Shown here piece after piece: positions 38,301 through 50,600 of a stretch of DNA of 64,000 nt; positions within the stretch are counted from its first letter, which is position 1, and every line of letters starts with the position of its first letter. The position numbers and the translations under genes were made by a program. The notes under the pieces are model-generated. The model saw nothing but the letters and a program-made list of their open reading frames with translations. It was not told the origin of the DNA and made no database searches. The DNA lies in contig NC_058499.1 in NCBI RefSeq assembly GCF_020382885.2, forward strand, positions 4,212,001 to 4,276,000. The letters are read 5' to 3'. The DNA comes from Scatophagus argus. Its lineage: Eukaryota; Chordata; Actinopteri; Scatophagidae.

Positions 38301-40174
38301 GTATTTAGTTTCAAAGACAAATGAATCTTGAGATACTGCAGAACATTTCAGCAAACAAACCCTCACAATGTCCACTTCTGCTCTTGACAGAAGCTGGCTG
38401 AGATCTGCCACAATGGCTACATGGATGCTCTTCGTTTCCTGAGAGAAAGAGGTGAGCTCTTCCACCCTCCTCCTCTTCACGAGACTTGGAGACTTTGATT
38501 CTTTTTTTCTGGTTCGCACCTTGCAGTAACGACCACAACATGTTAGTAGTCAACTGTCTGTGATAGATCTGCTTGGAACGCAGCATGTTCCACCCTGTTT
38601 GGTGGCGAAGAGGGACACAGTCAAACCTTGTTGTGAGCTGGTGGCCTCAGCTCAAGCAGGAGAGTCAGAGAAGATGCTGATGAATGGACAAACAAGTCAT
38701 CAGGGTGACCATTGGTGGTTGGATCTGAAAGTCATAGAGAACCTCCCGCTCAACTTCAGGAAAGGTAAGGACAGGTGTCACAGGTGTGCAGGGTTTGGTT
38801 ACTTTAACATCAACAAATGTTAAAGGCACACTGTAATTAAACCTTTCTTGGTGCTACAGTGAGCAGTACAATAAAATGTAGGGTTTAGTGGAAGCAAACT
38901 TGTTCCTAGAGGGCACTGGTTCAAATGTCCAGAGGCAGGATACCAGAAAAAAGGAATATGGAGGAGAATAATGAATGTCCTGCTTGTCCTCAGCCTTTGA
39001 GAGAAGTACTTAAACTCCACACGCTCGTGTGCAGCTCACCAGTGGATAATTATCACTGGAAATGTGTATTTTAGAGGGAAAATTCAAGGTTAAAAATGAA
39101 AAACAAAAAACCAAGTGCACACTATTACAGGAAATTAAATCTATCACAAGAACAAAAAGCAGGTGGAAATTAGGGTGGAAAAAAGAGACATGGTAAAATC
39201 AACTCATCAAAAAATTACGAAATAAAAACTAATTTTGAGATGATTTACTGTTTTAGCTGAAGAGTCCTAAAGAACAACCCCTTTCGTTAAAGTAAGAGCC
39301 AGTTTGACTTCCTCTGATGAATGAAGTGAATGTGGTGTGAGCTCTGAATTTTTTCTACTACAAGTAAATCAACTGATACAACGTAACCACATTGTGTTTG
39401 TGTTAGTGCTGTGTGAGGCGTGCAGGGACACTCATGAGGTTGGCAAGGTGCTTCCGCTGAAAGCCGTTACGCATGTGCTGAGCCTCGTCATGCTGCCCGT
39501 TGAGCTGATCGTCTTACTCATGAAAAGGTAAAATGGTTTGATCACTGAACATAACAGTCTGCTGCTCCTTTCTGCTGCGGGAAACAAACTTGGACATCAA
39601 AAACTATGAGTAAGTCTTTTCTTGCGACAGCATGATTTTAATCAGGCTGTACCTCCATTTGCAGTCTGTTGACGTCGACCACAGATCTCTACAGGCGGAC
39701 ATGGAGCAGCGGATCCAAGGGCCCCATCAGGTGTGTGCGCTTACGTGTATTAGTTAATCTTTCTATTGGTTTGGTAATAATTAGTTACTCTTTACACACA
39801 CACCTTTGCCAGTGCAACATACAGTATCTTCCTCTAACAAACCCTTTATGAAGGCATGATTTCATTGTTAAACCACAACTGGTTTTGGATGATGTTCATT
39901 TTGAATTTGTGGTCTCGTGTTTGTATTCTCCAGCAGCAGCAGCAGGTCCTCAAACTCAGACCTCAGAGCCCAGACAGGAGAAGACAAAAACATTAAACCT
40001 CTGACCTCAACAAGCACCCCCAGCGAAACTCTTCACCAGGAAAACAAGAGCAGCCTGGATCTGTTTTCCCTCACCTCCACGTGTGCAGGTCCATCAAACT
40101 CCCCCATCCGTAAAAAACCTCTATGTGGCAAAGTGACTTTAAACCACAGAAGTAAATCAACACATCGGTCATAA
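35318..40174 (+). CDS. Patatin-like phospholipase, PNPLA2/PNPLA3 type, copy B (divergent)
   Basis: Nine exons: 35318-35522, 36561-36793, 36882-36947, 37748-37957, 38391-38451, 38567-38764, 39407-39527, 39665-39730, 39934-40174; 466 aa. Exons 2-5 have exactly the lengths seen in copy A (233, 66, 210, 61 bp), so this is a tandem duplicate. The nucleophile elbow GASSG (Ser53) and dyad Asp172 (YMDGALSNN) are kept, so hydrolysis is still possible. The oxyanion loop reads GCGFRSIYY: the glycine found in copy A and in human PNPLA2/3 at the end of this loop is Ser here. The C-terminal half is shorter, with LCEACRDTH retained and a different Ser-rich tail. An internal Met at residue 7 aligns with the start of copy A; either ATG could be used. 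Intron 3 carries a Tc1-like fragment. Probable lipid-droplet or membrane acyl hydrolase; substrate unknown. Confidence 0.9.
37145..37592 (+). mobile_element. Truncated Tc1-like DNA transposon fragment in intron 3 of PNPLA-B
   Basis: The stretch encodes recognisable pieces of the C-terminal Tc1 transposase catalytic region: VWGCFS near 37150, [10 protein letters not shown]-like near 37225 and [21 protein letters not shown] at about 37299-37363, with the last catalytic acid in the D(x)E region. It is broken by stops and internal deletion and so is inactive. It ends in a terminal-repeat-like CCAATACTTTTGTCTATATA near 37567-37586. No matching left terminal repeat is seen, so it is 5'-truncated. 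Sense orientation with the host gene. Confidence 0.85.
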
Positions 40175-40536
40175 ACCAGGAGAAAGAACTCATCCAGATC
40201 TTGTAAATGAGCACACAACACTGTTGAATGACCATGAAGTTGAATGTAAATAATTGCAAAGACTGATTTGGTTAAGAGTTGACAGGAGTTATCTGCTGTG
40301 CAACCATTTCAATGCCGATGTACGGTTTTCATCTGTCAAGTTTCAAATAAGCTCAACAGAATGTGGGATTGCCCCACTGCAGTATTACAAGTTCAGTTTT
40401 GTTGCGACAGACACATTTTTATAGGACGAGTAGTAAAGTTATGTTTGCAAATGTTTTCAGAGTTTGTTGCACGTTTGCGCTTCGTTTTCATGTAAAGCTC
40501 CACTTTCAATCTTCTTCTCTGACATCCTCTCTACAA

Positions 40537-40542
40537 AATAAA
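40537..40542 (+). terminator. Poly(A) signal AATAAA, PNPLA-B
   Basis: AATAAA lies about 360 bp after the stop codon of copy B, before the convergent tdg-A gene. Confidence 0.55.
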
Positions 40543-41326
40543 ACACCTCAGTTATCCTCGCTGTACTCCAAGTTTACCCACCAAGCTGTGCAGTAAGAGA
40601 CTCAAAATGAATGATTCAATAATGTAGAAAAGGCATAATCAGGACAATTTAATGCACAAATGTTTCATAATATTCAAGGAGAAGGAAGTTTTTGTAAACA
40701 TACAAAACATAATTCTAAAATTCCTAAAAAATAAAAGTAGTAAAAACAAAGCTTAGAATAAAACCTGGCTGAGCTGGGTAACATTATAGTGAAAGGCTTG
40801 CCAGAAATTCCACTTGTGGAATCTCTAATATTCATGTTCAGTGTTGATTTCACTGAGTGATCAGGTTGCATTGTGGTCAGTTCATAGCACCATGAATGTA
40901 ACATGTTAAGCTAACTAGATCCTTGATTCATATATCATACAGGCTCACACTGATCAGTCAAGCTCATAAAATAATATCTGGAGTTTTATCTACCGTCAGA
41001 ACAGTAGACGTGGATGTTTGCAATTACTGTATCACAGTGCAGTATGGTACAGTACAGTACAGTACAAAGGCAAAACAAACATTTAAATACATGACCTTCT
41101 CTAAGGACAGTCGAGCATCATTGTCAAGTCCCTGATTTCACATATTTAAAAAGACTGTCGTGAAGATGATCAGATGTGTACACAAGACCGAAAAGTAAAA
41201 AGTGCAGAAAGAATATTCTGCAAAATCTTGAAAAAAAAAAAAAATAAAAAAAAGTCAATCTATGTCCCACTCGAACCCTAATAAAATGGAAAACAATCTA
41301 AAACCTGACAAAAGAAGTCTTTTTTC
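40543..41326. other. Convergent intergenic spacer, PNPLA-B / tdg-A
   Basis: AT-rich sequence with a short GTACA repeat near 41046-41066 and an A-rich run near 41231-41253. It must contain the tdg-A 3' UTR. No further gene is seen. Confidence 0.5.
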
Positions 41327-44300
41327 TTATATGCTGCCGTCCTTTGGCCCACCGCTGATGTCTGGGATCTGATCTGCAAAGGACTGGGTCATCCACTGTC
41401 CGTCCGGGAGCTGGCCTTCTCCCGTTTGTGACGTGGCCGCCTCCTGCGCTCCATCTGGGGACAGACAACACACAGACTGCAGCTCTACTGACATTCTGAA
41501 ACAATCTTATTATCAAGACACTGAATCACTTCAGGAGGACATATCTGTGCCAACATGAGGTGTCCATATTGCTCGCACATTTTATCTTCAAGCTGTCTGT
41601 TCATTGCAAAACCAATCCTAAACCAAGGACCTTTTTTTGTTGGTGAGTGTGGTTACATGTACACAACACAACAGGATACTTTCACAAGAAATCAGGTTAT
41701 GCAAAATGATTACTGTAAATCCACAAATACATGCAGCAGCTAAATAAGCTGACTTCTCCTCTACACCCATGACCCAAATAGTGATATAATACGATGCATC
41801 CTTTTTAGTACAATGTACGCAAGAGTGTGTTACCTTGGTTTTCTGCAGATGAGAATGTACAGTGACCGTTGGTCTGACTTTGTGCTTGGCCCCCTTCAGG
41901 TCCCCTCTCTGCATATGCTCCACCATAGGCTTCTTCATAACCGGGATCGTACTGCTCCTCCTTTATCGCCATCCTCTTGGCATCCTCTGTTGATTCAAAA
42001 CAGGGAAGATTTACCGGACATGACCTGACCTGGGGTCTGGAGATCACACTCAAGATTTTTACCTGCCAAGCCAGTTAGTGTTTAAATACAGGTCAGATAA
42101 TTTTAGCATAAACAAATCATGTCCTTTCATTCATGACTGTCCTTACCCTTGGCCATTTGCAGGTCAAATGAGTACGCAACCTCCTCAATCTCTGTGGTTT
42201 TTCGGATACCCTTCAGGTGATCTCTGAGCTCCCTCAGTTTGATGTAAAAGTGGACTTTGTCCTGAGCACGAGGGAACTGAGCACAACGAGCGCTTGATGA
42301 AGGCATCAGAAACAGAGCCTGTGGAGGGAAAACAACTGTTACATCCAATTTTTAAAGGTAATGTTGACAGGTGAAAGAACTTGGTGTGTTGTGGCTCTCA
42401 TTTTCTAAACCAACAGCTCTTCATTTATGAAACTGCTGTTTTTCAGCCCTCATGCATTTAACAGAATTTATGAGACTGCCCTACTTTCACTTCTTCTGTA
42501 CTGATATCAAGTACTGATTAGATGAGTAAATTTTAGAAAACAAATAAAACCAGAACGTTTCGTTTCTGGGGTCGGCCACAGAGTTCAGGAATCCATAATG
42601 AAAGCACAAAGCAGTCGGCTGCTCACCACATCACAGTCGGGGATCTTGTGGGGCTGCAGACCAAATTCAAGCTTGTTTGGTTTTTTTCCAAACAGCTCTC
42701 TGCAGAACATTTCATAGATACCTTGTGGAAAAAAAAAACATAAAAAAATTACTTTGATTCACTTTAACAAAGATTTTTATCATAACTGTTGCTCTGTATT
42801 AGAAGAGTTCTCACATTTTCCATTGAAAACTGCAATAAGAGGTCTGAATTTCTTCAGCTTCTCTACGAGAATCTTGCCTCCTTCACGCAACTCTTTACTG
42901 TTGAGTTGAAAGCAAAAGGAAAATGGTCAGAATACACAACAAAAACCTAATTTCAAAGCAAGGCTGGGGTTCAGGAGGTGGATTAATCGGTGCTTAATCG
43001 GATTCCACTATGGTGAGCGATGCCACTGATGCGCCTCACATGTTTCATCAGTTCATAAGCCTACCTTGAGAGATCTTTGCTCCCTGGAGTCGCCCTGGCC
43101 ACCATGTTGGTGAAGCCCATTTTGTACTTGACAGGCAGGGTGCTGTCATGCATGTGGTTGAGTTGCTCCTCAGTAAATCCAGACAGAAACAGGCACTTCC
43201 CTGAAGACAACAAGTTACCCAGTTAATTCATCTCTTTGGTCGTCTCTAATGGCCTCACAGAAAGCTAACATGTTTTTAAATTTGAAAATGTATATAATCT
43301 CACTTCACAAAAAACAAACAAACAAACAAAAAAACTCTGAGAGATCTAAAACCTAAACTGAGTTTTACAAAGGTAGTACAGGATCAAACACTTTCATGTA
43401 TTTCTAAAAGCCTCTGGACATTCAAAACTATTTTTCATCCACTGATAATTTTTACAGAAGAACCAATTTTCACTGTTGTACAACTCAAAATAATTCTTGT
43501 CATATAACTTACAAAAATGATTTCCAGGACCTGGAAACCACCGTCCAATGTAAGCTGCCATCAGGCCTGGGTTGATACCAATCTAAAAGCAAAGGAGAGG
43601 TTTATGAAGCTTACAACGTCAAATCGATTCTAAATAGCACAGTGCTTGGTTTGACAATAAAACAGATGGACAAAGAACCTTACAATGACATAGTCCAGGT
43701 TGTAATCCAGCAGGTCTGGCAGAGTTTTTTTCATGACTTCCTCCTCTGACATTCCCTTGAAGCGGTCAATTTTCCTCTTCACTTTCTTAAAGCTTTCATC
43801 AATCTTCTCTTGCTTGCCATCTGTCTGAGATTCAGTGCCCTTCTTCGGCTTAGGACCAGGTTTGGCTTTTGGTGCATTTGGGTCCTTCGGTGGCTTTGCT
43901 GCCTTGGGGACTTTTGGTGGTTTCGGCTGCTGGGGTTCCTTGGGTTGAGCGCGTCTGCCTCTCTTTTTGGCTGGGGCTACAAGAAAAGTTCATAGATGAT
44001 ATCAAAAGGAAGGACTTAACCTTCACATGCATTTTACTTTTACTAAGACACAAAGCTATTCTCCAAAAACACACTCGTGAGCAAGCATCTGGATGACATG
44101 CAGTATTACAAAGAAAGACCCAGAAGCAGCCGATCTGTGCACATGTAACAAATCAACAAGGGTGTTTTATTCAAAAGGGGTCATAGTACGTTTCGCCAGG
44201 TTGGCAGGCTCCTGCTGCTCCATCATGGCTTCTGGATCAGCCATATGTGCCATAGCTGTCTCTCCTGTTTGCCCCTCCGGGTAGTGAAAGTGATGGTTGG

Positions 44301-45297
44301 GGTTCAGGCCAGAATATTGGGCCTGGAGAGCTTGAAACTGCTGTGCAGACTGAACCCTGTGGTGGAAGAATAATTTAAAAATAGAGAAGTAATGAATACA
44401 ATAAGTGAAATGTGCAATGTGCTGCAGTCTTAAAGCTGAGGTAAACCAGTGTAATGTGTGACATATGAGCTTTTTTTTTTTTTTTTTTGCTTTATGAGAT
44501 TTGTTCAACAGTTTATTAGAGCAATTTACTATTAAATTCTTTGAATAAACTGGTAAACTGTTTTTAATTAGCCAATTCAGTTAAAAGGATCTTTGAGAGA
44601 CATTTGTGGACAGTTATGTCCATACGAATAAACTAAATGTTAGAACCACCTCTTACTGTAACAAAACACAATTCAACAGTCCCCTAAACTACAGCCTTCC
44701 AAAAGATAACATAAAACAGTTAAAACTAAACTAAAACTAAACATTATAGCCTTGGCAGAATTTATTGCAGGTCTATTGTATAAGTCCACATTTTCTTTGA
44801 CTAAGAAGACCTAATAAACAGGTAGTTGAGTGTATATCAGATCTGAAAATGTGGAAGCTGAATGCTGCAGGCAGACTGATCTGTACATTGCAGCATTCTT
44901 CACAACACATGGAAAACCCACACTGTTTATTCCCAATCAACAAAGTCGATCACAGAGAGAGAAAAAAAATGTTTTCCTTTGTTCTTGTTCTATTAATCCA
45001 CAGTGAAATACCATAAAAAATAACAAAACAATATGCACATCAGTGTCCATTGTCATACACGGGGCACAAACCAAAGGGCACATTGAAACACATGAAAAAA
45101 GTAAAATAAAATGGAAAAACAAAAGCCAAAGGGGCAACTGGGCACACATGCTTTCATTTCATTTTCATCACACTTTAGAGGTTTGCTGATATAATCAGAC
45201 TCCTGCATGGCCACCATGGGGTGAGGAGGAAAACTCACCACTGATGAAGATACTCCGGGGAGACAACAGGGAATGATCCATTCAGCTTTTCTTCCAT
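41327..45297 (-). CDS. tdg: tdg copy A, thymine-DNA glycosylase
   Basis: Ten minus-strand exons in order: 45239-45297, 44190-44356, 43684-43976, 43513-43582, 43065-43200, 42815-42897, 42627-42721, 42147-42318, 41834-41986, 41327-41454; 451 aa. The N-terminus starts [16 protein letters not shown], followed by a basic Lys/Pro-rich arm (about 76-150). The glycosylase core includes the catalytic-Asn motif GINPG (Asn177), [17 protein letters not shown] and [19 protein letters not shown]. The sumoylation-type motif [19 protein letters not shown] and the C-terminal [14 protein letters not shown] match human TDG. The family removes T from G:T mismatches and 5fC/5caC in base-excision repair and active demethylation. 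Oddity: the loop after GINPG reads [13 protein letters not shown] where human has YKGHHYPGPGNHF, so the His pair is replaced by Arg-Trp. Confidence 0.96.
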
Positions 45298-47874
45298 CTT
45301 TTGGGTGGTTTGACTTTATTAAATAAATCGATACGGACGTTGAGGAAACACAGCTAAGTGATGCGCTTTAGCATATAAATCGGTCAGTGTATGAAACTGA
45401 ATGCATGTGTCAGGACATTGTGGACAAACTGTGAAGTTAGCAACAAAAGATAACCCACATCATAAACAATATCAACAATGGATAACTTAGATGGTGGTCG
45501 GACATTAAAATAAAGTTAAAACACCGATATGCAGTCCATATCTTATGAAAAATATAACAGCAAATATGCTAAATATGAAATTCCGATTACACGTCTCAGC
45601 CTGCTATAATGTTTCCCCCTTCTTTTATAGCTATGCTAACTTAGCAGCTAACTCGTACGGCTACCAATTTGCCGTTCTAAAACAAATTTAAAATACACGT
45701 GTAGCAGCTAAAGCTACTCTTTTGTAGCTATCTCACTCTGGCTAAGGCCATATCGTCTTCCGGGCGATATTATGAATAGTATTGTCAACAATTCAGTAAT
45801 AATGCCACAAGTGCAGCTAATGTTAGCCAACGGCTAGCTGTTCAGCTAACTTAGCATGAATGAATGGCTTCGCTTCCTCTGAGGTTCCCCCGAAAGAAAT
45901 CGTGCTCAACTTACCAGTGTTAAACACTTAGACGAACCTGTTGTGGGGAAGGTTTAAAATGTTTTTTCTTGTACAGATAACTGTTTCTTTTCCATCTATT
46001 TCGCTCTACTAGTCACCACAGATGATGCACAACACAGCAACAAAGACATGACAGCACAGCCGGGTCAGCTTTGACACGGGAAGACCTCAAGTCTAAAACG
46101 TAGGGGTATAAGAGAAATACATCTTTAACTATAAACAAGAAAAATAACCCAAATGAGTATATTTCAGTCTACTGAATATTAGAACTTTTTATTTAATAAA
46201 TCTGTTTCGAAAAGGCGTTTGTACTATAAATTGCACGATAAAATCGGAAACGAACAAAACGTTTCGCACCTATTTTACCATTGGTATGAGCTGCTCGACT
46301 TTTAAACTCCTCGAGCATTGTTGCTATTGGCTGATAATCTGTGATGTTTAAATGCCTATGTTTGCACTACGGGTTGCAACCGTGTTATGGGTTTAATTCA
46401 GAATTAACTAAAATTAAAGTAATAATAATAAAAAAACAGAAGCTAAATTACACCTTGCTCCAAAAGGGCAATTTTATAGAGCCGTTTTCCCATTTCGTTG
46501 ACTACACTCGTTACAAGCACGAGGTTGAGTAAAATAAGTCAGCGCAACCCAGTTTTTTACAGCAGGAAATATGAAGCAATCCCACTCCTATGGTGTCAGC
46601 TCCCCGCATGTTTGAAAATGAGATATAACTGTTTTAAAGGACTAAATATTTTCCATATACTACTGTGCACAATGTAGAGCAAGCCTGTGCAATGCCCGAT
46701 TACATCTGTTTGCAAAACTGTATGCAGCAAAGCAGTTTCCTTGTACAAAATGTAGCCAGAAATTTGTAAATTAATAATCCCCTAACGTTTTAAATGTCGG
46801 TGTTTGTCTGCAGCTATGTAATTTCAACTATGCATTTACTGACTAAACAAGTAAGTAAGTAAATCATCAAAGTAGCTGAACTTTGCTGAAAATCTGAGTT
46901 TATACTCAAGGACTATTAATCATTCAAAGAGTTAAAGCAAGGCGTCTGGACTTTTCACAAGTCCAGACGCCTTGCTTTAACTCTTTGAGTGAATATGACC
47001 TGGATGACTGAGAATCTCCACAGATAAAACTATTAATCATGTTTTCTGATGGCTCGTGTGTTTACGCTTACTTTATGGGCCATGTATAACAGCTTGATGC
47101 AATGAGACAGTAAACATGCCGCCTTTATAAGAGTTTTAATAACTCTATGACAATTACCCATTTACACATCTGATAAATCATAAAATGTCATTCTTTTAAA
47201 ATAAAAAAAATAAGTCACTGGACGCACATAACATACAAAATGCAATAAATAGTGATAAAAAAATAACACTAAAACCATGCACAGTCTGTTTGAGAGTTAG
47301 AAAATGTAACCGTTGTGGGGACTTTGTGCGACTCCCTTGTGCGTCACATTGCGATGCCTCAGGAAACTGAATGAGTCCTCTTGTCTTGTGGCGTCATCAC
47401 GGGGGTTTATTACCTTCACTGATGCATCGTGCTACTAGTCCAGCTGACATCTGAGCCACCTGCACTGATTCCATGTCATGTTTTCTGCTGACTGGCCTAC
47501 TGTGTCCGTTTCTGAAAGACACCATGATAAAAATGGATTGCGCTGCTTGCAGGTGCAATTCATAAGGCATTAACCAACACACTGGCAATAGGTGAACAAG
47601 TTATTTGCACATCCTGCCATCAGCTTAGGCATTGACAGATATATTTTTACCTCCGAGAAGGTTCGGGTCATTGGTTCACTTCAGGTAAGTATTGTATGAA
47701 AATCAACTCAGATTTAAATTGTATTTTTTAACATGTATGCAACTATTGCTTGCTTTGCTCATAAATCAATTCCATCAAGTTCCAGTTAAATTTAACTCGA
47801 AGTTGGTGGTAACTACTACACTACCTGTGTGCTACAGGAGACAGGCCTGTTTGTTCACCTCTCATCAGTCTCCT
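45298..47874. other. tdg-A promoter/5' UTR and intergenic spacer to tdg-B
   Basis: A probable non-coding first exon of tdg-A ends at a minus-strand donor (GTAAG at 45910-45914). The 45590-45890 stretch is rich in TAGC/GCTA motifs, common in fish promoters. Beyond that the spacer holds the foldback insertion described separately at 46912-47040; nothing else is recognised apart from the tdg-B 3' UTR. Confidence 0.5.
46912..47040. mobile_element. 105-bp retroposon-like insertion with 12-bp target-site duplication and 5' foldback
   Basis: The 12-mer ACTATTAATCAT occurs at 46912-46923 and exactly again at 47029-47040. Between them are 105 bp (46924-47028). The insert begins with a 30-nt arm (46924-46953), a 5-nt spacer TTCAC (46954-46958) and a perfect reverse-complement arm (46959-46988), then about 40 nt ending CACAGATAAA. 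The left arm starts exactly at the duplication boundary. This fits target-primed reverse transcription with snap-back or inversion of the 5' end. The source family is not identified. Confidence 0.75.
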
Positions 47875-50563
47875 TTAGCTGGAGGTGATGCTGCTGTACC
47901 TCACGTCGTTATGCGGCCCACCACAGCTTTCATACTCGGGATCCACCTGCTCTTCTTTTATTGCAAGCCTCTTAGCATCCTCTGTATGACAAACGCAACA
48001 CAAAGGGGTTATCTACTCATCTTAATTAAATACATCTGTAAAAATGACAAAGATGTGCCAAAAATGCCAAAGAAAGCAAGAATGGCGCCGTTTACCTTTA
48101 GCTAGCTGGAGATCGAACGAGTAGTTTGTCTCCTGCACTTCGCGGCTTGGTGCCAGGCCTTTCATCTGGTCTCGCAGTTCCTTCAGCTTGATGTAGAAAT
48201 GTACCTTATCCTGTGCACGGGGAAACTGGGCACAACGAGGGCTTGACGACGGCATCAAGTAGCACACCTAGGTGAAAGGAAATATGCCATGAGGACTGTT
48301 GTTTGCATTGTTGGGTGCATTCAAGGAGTAATCCAGGTACTGTGTGAACATACCGTTTCAGTTTCTGGGATTTTGTAGGGCTGTAGACCAAACTCGAGAT
48401 TCTTTGCCTTCACACCAAAGACTTCTTTGCAGAAGATTTCATAAATACCTGCCAAAATAAACAAATGTCAAGACACTGTTAAACTTAACCGTCTAAATGC
48501 TTAAAGTACAGAAAGGTAGCACGGTGTTTTAAGAATGTTACCTTTTCCATTAAAAGCTGCTATTAATGGCTTGTATTTCTGCAGCTTGTCAAGTAACTGT
48601 CGACCTCCTTCACGAATCTCCTTACTGGGACAAAAAAGTAAAATCAGAAAAGTGACGTCTGCATTTGTGCTTCGTTGGCTGGTTTTTACCAAGAAGTTCC
48701 ACACTGTCAGTGATCTTAGAATTCAGTCTTACTTTGCTGTTGTTGATGCTTTGTTCAACTCACCTGGACAGATCCTTGCTGCCAGGTGTGGTCCTTTCTA
48801 CCATGTTGGTGAAGCCGATGCTGTAAGTTTCCGGCAGGCTCTGGTCATGCATGTAGTTGAGCTGCTCGTCAGTTAGACCAGAAAGAAACAGACATTTCCC
48901 TAGATAGAAAAGTAGAGTTGAGAATGCAATTATTCAAGAGGCTACTGAGAAATAAAAATAAATAAATGAATCTAACAACCCTGGACCCAGACTTCTCTTT
49001 CAATGAGTTTAAGGATACGCTGAATCTGCAGGAATACATCAGCACACATAAACGGACCATGTGAAGGCTCGACTTCCAGCATAATTTAGTTCTATTATTT
49101 TGGCCAAGCAGTAAATTAATATCTTCCCATTGTAAAGTGACTTGCTGTGCTGATTCTGGATCTGCTGAGGTAAAGTGAATGACAACACCAGCATCAGCTA
49201 TGTTTTGCTGCCTTACCAACGTAACAATAAATGACACCCAAAACATAAAAGAAAACTGAAGACGAATATTACACATGTAAAAGACTCACTGGAGAAATGA
49301 GCTTTTGTGTGCTGACTGTACTTTCGAAACAATGTGATAAGAAACAGCTCAACGTAAAAGCTCATGAAATCATCATGCAGACTGATCTCAGTAACCTCTA
49401 CATACAAATCAAAATATTCAGACCTAAGACACCACTTTAATGGTTGTGCCAAGACATCAAAATCCCACCATTTTTTAACATATGTTTGGTTAAGCATAAT
49501 GCTGAAGCTTTGGGATCTCTGCTTGGATTTAAAGTTATGAGTTTGAGCAAATGTGAGCGGCAAACAAGTGTTTCTAATGATGGACTCAGTGCTCGTCCTG
49601 CAGAGCAGAAGAAGCTAAATGTGAACATGTGTTCCCTGCAGTCAGTAATGAAATTGAATTTCAACATACAGAAATGGTTTCCTGGGTTTGGGTAATGGTG
49701 TCCTTTGAAGGCTGACAATAGTCCTGGGTTAATTCCAATCTGAGGAGAAACATGAATGTGTTACCATGGCAACAGACATAAAAATTAGAGCTTTTTGCGA
49801 CTGAAACCATACACCATAAACACACTGTATGGGAATGGGAATTTTTTTTTGTTTTTGTACAATGAGTGCAAAAAACCCCCAACATACATTCTTAATAGGC
49901 CCTCAGTAAATAACTCACAATCAAAATGTCAAGGTTGTAGGTAATAACATCTGGCAGGGTTTTGGCCATAACCTCAGCCACCGACATGCCGTTGAAGCGG
50001 TTGAGAGCCCTCTTGGCTTTTTTGGCCGCCTCAATCTCATCCTCCTCCTCCTCGTGTGCCTTGCCCTCCTCCGCCTGCTGCTTAGGGGGCCGGCCTCTCT
50101 TCTTCTTCACTGGTGTCACAACTAGGACAGAGAGGACAGACATGTTGAGCTACAACAGGGATTTATTACACAGACAAAGACACCTGCTGGTGAATAAACA
50201 AGAAAAGTCGTGGCCATTAGAGAAAATACAGTAGACAAAGATGTGGTAGAAGCTTGGAGGACAACTGCTTGGCTAAATAAAACAAAAAAACAGCAACAGG
50301 TGTTAAAAGAATTTTTGATTTACATTAGTTCAGTTAGTCCTTTAAACTCCAAGTCCCCAAATTATTCCAGAGAATCTCTGACAAACAACAATTTGGTCAT
50401 TTGGTCACTATCATACGACACATGATATATCTCTAAAATCTTCTATAAGCTGGTAGATATTTAAATACTTTAGCTACAACTAAAAACTGTTTGGGATGTG
50501 GGGGTTAATCTTTTCCATACCTGGAGGTGAACCAGCAGGGAAAGCTTGGTGCTGAAAACTGGG

Positions 50564-50600
<37 letters not shown>

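Noticed and set aside
41040-41070. GTACA tandem units
   Set aside because: Only a few short units; no function suggested.
46924-46988. Perfect hairpin as a microRNA precursor
   Set aside because: A fully paired 30-bp stem with a 5-nt loop is unlike animal pre-miRNAs, which have mismatches and larger loops, and the 12-bp flanking duplication explains it as part of an insertion.
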